This document shows positions 29,801 through 32,709 of a stretch of 32,709 bases of DNA, one piece after another; within the stretch, counting starts at the first letter, position 1, and each line of letters opens with the position of its first letter. Both the position numbers and the translations under genes were made by a program. This DNA is from an uncultured Eubacteriales bacterium (GTDB lineage: Bacteria; Bacillota; Clostridia; Oscillospirales; Oscillospiraceae). The stretch spans positions 1 through 32,709 of the forward strand of contig URAM01000023.1 of assembly GCA_900545815.1 (NCBI GenBank). Reading direction: 5' to 3'. Below the pieces are notes generated by a model. It did not search any database. It saw only the letters and a program-made list of their open reading frames with translations, and was not told where the DNA came from.

Positions 29801-30004
29801 ATCCAGTCCGGCAGCGTGGATATGATTATCAACACGCCCCAGCGCCGGAGACAGGCGGGCAGTGACGGCATCAAGATCCGCCGGATGGCCGTGGAGCATT
29901 CTATCCTCTGTCTGACCTCTTTGGATACCGCACACGCCATCCTCACCGCGCGGGAGCGAGCCAAGAGTGAAGATCTGACGCCGATTGACATTACTGCGAT
30001 TTAA
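26801..30004 (+). CDS. carB: Carbamoyl-phosphate synthase large subunit
   Basis: It joins bicarbonate, ammonia and two ATP into carbamoyl phosphate. The 1067 residues show the tandem design: an ATP-grasp half for carboxyphosphate (starts [34 protein letters not shown]), an oligomerisation region about 400-550, a second ATP-grasp half ([25 protein letters not shown], near 553) and an allosteric MGS-like domain at about 935-1067 ([20 protein letters not shown]). The start ATG has GGGAGG 8 bases upstream, inside the carA end. Length and motifs are complete. Confidence 0.98.
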   Translation: [1067 protein letters not shown]

Positions 30005-30017
30005 GTGTAAAGTAAAA

Positions 30018-30053
30018 ACGCTCCGGCGCTGCTTGGAACGGATGCCGGAGCGT
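30018..30053. terminator. Hairpin between carB and guaA
   Basis: ACGCTCCGGC (30018-30027) pairs perfectly with GCCGGAGCGT (30044-30053). On the plus strand only GTATTT follows, while the T-run (TTTTTAC) is on the minus strand. It may let some reading continue from carB into guaA, for which I see no separate promoter. Confidence 0.5.
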
Positions 30054-30088
30054 GTATTTCCTTAGAACGAGAGAAAGGGATGGAATGC

Positions 30089-31630
30089 ATGAAGCATGAA
30101 CTGGTCATTGTACTGGATTTCGGCGGACAGTATAACCAGCTGATCGCCCGCCGCGTCCGTGAGTGCAATGTATATTGTGAAGTCAAGCCCTATACGACCC
30201 CCCTGGAAGAACTGAAAGCCATGCACCCCATCGGCTTCATCTTCACCGGCGGCCCCAACAGCGTCTATGACGCAAAAGCCCCCCACTACGACCCCGCCAT
30301 CTTCCAGCTGGGCGTACCCATCCTGGGCATCTGCTACGGCTGTCAGCTCATGGCGCACACTTTGGGTGGCAAAGTCACCGCTGCCCAGGCGGACAGCGCC
30401 AGAGAGTACGGCAAGACCGAGACGTTTTATGAGACTACCTGCAAGCTGTTCAAGGGTCTGCCTGCCCAGGGCATCTCCTGGATGAGCCACAGCGATTACA
30501 TGGCTCAGGTGCCCGATGGGTTCCAGCTCATGGCGCACTCGGACGCCTGCCCCAACGTGGCCATCGCCGATGAGCAGCGTGGGTTCTACGGCGTGCAGTT
30601 CCATCCGGAAGTGAACCATACCGAGCATGGTGTGGATATGATCCACAATTTCCTCTATGAAGTGTGCCGCGCCGTCGGCGATTGGACCATGGGAGACTAC
30701 TGCAAGCAGGCCATCCAGGCCGTCCGAGAGGAAGTTGGCGATGGAAAAGTCCTGCTGGGTCTGTCCGGCGGAGTGGATTCCTCTGTTGCCGCCGCACTGC
30801 TGGCTGAGGCAGTGGGCAGCCAGCTCACCTGCGTCTTTGTAGACCACGGCCTCATGCGCAAGAACGAAGGGGACGAGGTGGAAGCTGCCTTTGCCAAGTG
30901 GGATCTGAACTTCGTCCGTGTGGACGCCGAGGAGCGGTTCCTGACCAAGCTGGCCGGCGTCAGCGATCCGGAGAAAAAGCGCAAGATCATCGGCGAGGAG
31001 TTTATTCGGGTCTTTGAGGAAGAAGCCAAGAAGCTGGGCACGGTTGACTATCTGGTGCAGGGCACCATTTATCCGGACGTCATTGAGTCCGGCGCCGGTG
31101 ATGCCGATGTCATCAAGAGCCACCACAATGTAGGCGGCCTGCCCAAGAACGTGGATTTCAAGGACATCATCGAGCCGTTGCGGATGCTGTTCAAGGATGA
31201 AGTGCGCCAGTTGGGACGGGAACTGGGCCTGCCCGAATACCTGGTCATGCGTCAGCCCTTCCCCGGCCCTGGTCTGGCCGTGCGTATCTTGGGCGCCATC
31301 ACCAAGGAGAAGGCGGACATCCTGCGGGACGCTGATGCCATCTTCCGAGAGGAAGTGGCCAAGGCTGGTTGGGACAGCAAGATCAGTCAGTATTTCGCCG
31401 TCCTCACCGATATGCGCTCTGTGGGCGTCATGGGGGATGGCCGTACCTATGACTACACCGTAGCCCTTCGGGGCGTCACCACCAGCGACTTTATGACCGC
31501 CGACTGGGCACGCATCCCCTACGAGGTTTTGGATAAGACCTCCGTCCGCATCGTCAACGAGGTGCGGAGTATCAACCGGATCGTGTATGATATTACTTCC
31601 AAACCTCCTGGAACCATTGAGTGGGAGTAA
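30089..31630 (+). CDS. guaA: GMP synthase (glutamine-hydrolysing)
   Basis: It converts XMP to GMP with glutamine and ATP. The 513 residues have the amidotransferase domain with C82 in GICYGCQL (usually GICYGMQ), H172 and E174 in FHPEVNHTEHG, the ATP-pyrophosphatase domain with SGGVDS (226-231), and the C-terminal dimer domain ending KPPGTIEWE. The start is ATG 30089, 10 bases after AAAGG. ATG 30080 is one base after it and is unlikely. The 3' end of guaA is a known integration hotspot, and here AT-rich foreign DNA begins right after the stop, with the reading frame left intact. Confidence 0.97.
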   Translation: MKHELVIVLDFGGQYNQLIARRVRECNVYCEVKPYTTPLEELKAMHPIGFIFTGGPNSVYDAKAPHYDPAIFQLGVPILGICYGCQLMAHTLGGKVTAAQADSAREYGKTETFYETTCKLFKGLPAQGISWMSHSDYMAQVPDGFQLMAHSDACPNVAIADEQRGFYGVQFHPEVNHTEHGVDMIHNFLYEVCRAVGDWTMGDYCKQAIQAVREEVGDGKVLLGLSGGVDSSVAAALLAEAVGSQLTCVFVDHGLMRKNEGDEVEAAFAKWDLNFVRVDAEERFLTKLAGVSDPEKKRKIIGEEFIRVFEEEAKKLGTVDYLVQGTIYPDVIESGAGDADVIKSHHNVGGLPKNVDFKDIIEPLRMLFKDEVRQLGRELGLPEYLVMRQPFPGPGLAVRILGAITKEKADILRDADAIFREEVAKAGWDSKISQYFAVLTDMRSVGVMGDGRTYDYTVALRGVTTSDFMTADWARIPYEVLDKTSVRIVNEVRSINRIVYDITSKPPGTIEWE

Positions 31631-31687
31631 AACGAAACGCTGTAAAAACCCAGTGTTTATGCGGGTTTGCGGCGTTCGGAGAAGTCT

Positions 31688-31708
31688 TTTGATAACAATT
31701 TGATAACA
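31688..31708 (+). repeat. Tandem TTTGATAACA repeat
   Basis: TTTGATAACA at 31688-31697 and 31699-31708, an 11-bp period. This mirrors the paired repeat at the left-hand junction (57-79) and is a candidate integrase arm site. Confidence 0.45.
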
Positions 31709-31800
31709 GCCATACAAGTGCCATTATTCTTGTAATCCGGTGGTTTATGGGTTACGGAATGATAAAAGGCGGCTTGCATGGCGGAAGAAATCCATATTAC

Positions 31801-31845
31801 AAAGCCCTTAGCTGTGGGTAATGATTCCATAGCTAAGGGCTTTTT
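31801..31845. terminator. Terminator after the XRE gene
   Basis: AAAGCCCTTAGCT (31801-31813) pairs perfectly with AGCTAAGGGCTTT (31831-31843). The T-run is on the plus strand. On the minus strand it sits just after the regulator's stop. Confidence 0.75.
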
Positions 31846-31852
31846 GTCGTTC

Positions 31853-32386
31853 TTATTCATCTTTTTTGAGCTTGTCCTGAAATGCCTCCACCAGCGTATC
31901 GCTTAACTCTTGCGAAGGGACTTTCGCCCAGAGCTGCGTGGTATCGTATTTCGGATAGTAGTAACGCCAGCGGTCATAATCGTCCTTGCTGATTTCACCG
32001 GCAGAGAGCTTGTCTGCCTGCTCTTTCCAAGCATAGAGCATTTGCAGCAGCTCGTAAGCCTCTTTGCCCTTGTCTTTGCTGACTTTCATACAAACTTCTC
32101 CGTCTGCTTCGCTGACGGTCAGCCCATATACATCTTCAAGGGTAAATAAGGTGTGCATAAGACCGATCTGACTGTCAATGTCAGGAACATCAAGAGCCTG
32201 CGGGGAAACATCAAGCACCTGCGCCAGTGCAGCCGTTAAATCCGCCTTTGGTTTGCGGGAGCCGGTTTCGTATTGTGCCAGACGCACATCTGCGCTCCGT
32301 TCGGGAAAGCCGACAGCCGTACCAAGATATTTTTGCGTCATACCACGCAAGAGTCTGAAAAAATGTATTCTTTCGCCAATAGCCAT
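31853..32386 (-). CDS. XRE-family transcriptional regulator of the element
   Basis: The 177-residue protein has an N-terminal helix-turn-helix domain (about 5-62: IHFFRLLRGMTQKYLGTAVGF, RLAQYETGSRKPKADLTAALAQVL) and a C-terminal part with no recognised domain, which includes a charged helix and KLSAGEISKDDYDRWRYYYP. Similar proteins are frequent on clostridial conjugative elements. The start ATG has AGGAG 7 bases upstream. Its codon use is more AT-rich than guaA and it lies inside the inserted DNA. It is divergent from the gene starting at 32695, and three similar operators lie between them, so it probably represses both promoters. Confidence 0.85.
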   Translation of the reverse strand: MAIGERIHFFRLLRGMTQKYLGTAVGFPERSADVRLAQYETGSRKPKADLTAALAQVLDVSPQALDVPDIDSQIGLMHTLFTLEDVYGLTVSEADGEVCMKVSKDKGKEAYELLQMLYAWKEQADKLSAGEISKDDYDRWRYYYPKYDTTQLWAKVPSQELSDTLVEAFQDKLKKDE

Positions 32387-32419
32387 AGTGTTTACACTCC
32401 TTGCTTATGTACTGCAATC

Positions 32420-32449
32420 AGTATAGCAGATATGTTTAGGAATTGTCAA
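32420..32449 (-). promoter_or_regulatory. Promoter of the XRE regulator
   Basis: On the minus strand TTGACA (32449-32444), 18 bp, TATACT (32425-32420). The operator-like site 32423-32438 covers its -10 and spacer. Confidence 0.7.
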
Positions 32450-32546
32450 GAGGGAATGAAACAAAAAAGTTTAATATTTTCTCGAAAGCCTCTTGACAAA
32501 AGCATATCTGCTTAGTATAATAGAAAACACTAAGCGAATATGCTTA
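32423..32546. promoter_or_regulatory. Three related operators between divergent promoters
   Basis: The pattern is (T/A)AAGC-N6-GCTTA. O1 is at 32499-32514 (AAAGCATATCTGCTTA), O2 at 32531-32546 (TAAGCGAATATGCTTA) and O3, inverted and weaker, at 32423-32438 (TAAACATATCTGCTAT). O1 lies in the rightward spacer, O2 just after its -10, and O3 over the leftward -10. O1 and O2 centres are 32 bp apart, three turns. Confidence 0.6.
32493..32521 (+). promoter_or_regulatory. Perfect-consensus rightward promoter of the element
   Basis: TTGACA (32493-32498), 17 bp, TATAAT (32516-32521). Being perfect, it needs repression, which the overlapping operators could supply. It drives the gene starting at 32695 behind a leader of about 165 bases. 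Confidence 0.85.
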
Positions 32547-32694
32547 ATAAAAACTAGATGACCGTCCGAGTAGGATACTTCGCCAAGACCTTTTGATTTA
32601 TTCAAGAGTGAACGAGATAACGCCGCTGAAATGGGGGCAGGAACGATATTCGGAGAGAACGGCAACTTAAAAATCTTATGAAAGGACTGACGAT

Positions 32695-32709
32695 ATGGAA
32701 AACAAATTT
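32695..32709 (+). CDS. Start of an element gene, cut by the window end
   Basis: Only five codons (MENKF) are present. ATG 32695 has AAAGGA (32681-32686) 8 bases upstream and lies downstream of the perfect promoter. Product unknown. Confidence 0.5.

Larger units (their letters stand above)
31631..32709. mobile_element. Start of an element inserted at the 3' end of guaA (continues off-window)
   Basis: Base composition drops sharply after guaA. The first 80 bp contain nested inverted repeats (AACGC/GCGTT and AACCC/GGGTT, about 31632-31676) and a tandem TTTGATAACA repeat, as at the att ends of integrative elements. An XRE regulator and a divergent promoter switch follow. No integrase is in the window, so it would be at the far end. 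Element type is unknown. Confidence 0.55.

Noticed and set aside
25621..31717. Long minus-strand frames opposite carA, carB and guaA
   Set aside because: Shadows of GC-rich coding strands. The opposite genes are intact and family-length.

Overview
The window looks like a stretch of core chromosome from a GC-rich, endospore-forming member of the Clostridia, most likely Oscillospiraceae/Ruminococcaceae. This is inferred from several signs: two CotF-like coat genes, a DUF421-DUF4363 pair behind a forespore-type promoter, a lysyl-tRNA synthetase with an extra C-terminal tRNA-binding domain, sigma-A promoters with TATAAT boxes, strong GGAGG ribosome binding sites, and short dispersed palindromic repeats between genes. 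The window is mostly housekeeping. I see no CRISPR array, no phage structural genes and no obvious new defence operon.

Both ends appear to be ends of integrated mobile elements, so about 31.4 kb of ordinary chromosome (roughly 218-31630) lies between two insertion sites. On the left, positions 195-217 are the 3' end of a tRNA including CCA, followed at once by what looks like that tRNA's own terminator. A foreign-looking AT-rich segment with a tandem repeat and a terminator lies to its left. On the right, AT-rich DNA starts directly after the stop codon of guaA, a known island insertion site. It holds a tandem repeat, a bidirectional terminator, an XRE-family regulator and a divergent promoter region with three similar operators.

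Layout: 249-1086 has no gene but holds a candidate structured RNA with its own terminator. Positions 1087-2524 encode a permease and an ATPase of a polar amino-acid ABC transporter, with no binding protein nearby. Positions 2856-6308 encode pyruvate carboxylase behind a palindromic operator. A DUF421 membrane protein follows on the minus strand. Then comes a plus-strand trio: a HAD phosphatase, an Mrr-like nuclease with membrane segments, and a cytidylate-kinase-like protein. A tRNA-Gly(CCC) and coaX lie on the minus strand. Positions 10579-18117 are a minus-strand cluster read in the order SpoU-type RNA methyltransferase, dprA, topA, trmFO, plsX, rnc, with several genes overlapping or nearly touching. 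greA-lysS is another minus-strand unit with its own consensus promoter. A plus-strand run follows: a YgjP-like metallopeptidase, a shikimate-kinase-like protein, an unknown protein, two CotF-like coat proteins and nrdR. The DUF421-DUF4363 pair is on the minus strand. Finally carA-carB, with an ArgR box upstream, and guaA are on the plus strand.

Functionally the core combines anaplerosis (pyc), CoA and phospholipid precursors (coaX, plsX), nucleotide and arginine supply (carAB, guaA, nrdR), tRNA and RNA maturation (trmFO, lysS, rnc, SpoU methyltransferase), DNA topology and uptake (topA, dprA) and sporulation proteins. The points most worth a second look are the structured RNA at 720-930, the two element junctions with the right-hand regulatory switch, the forespore-type promoter of the DUF421-DUF4363 pair, the ATTGCAAA half-sites over the pyc and coaX -35 boxes, and the kinase that lacks the usual shikimate-binding arginine.
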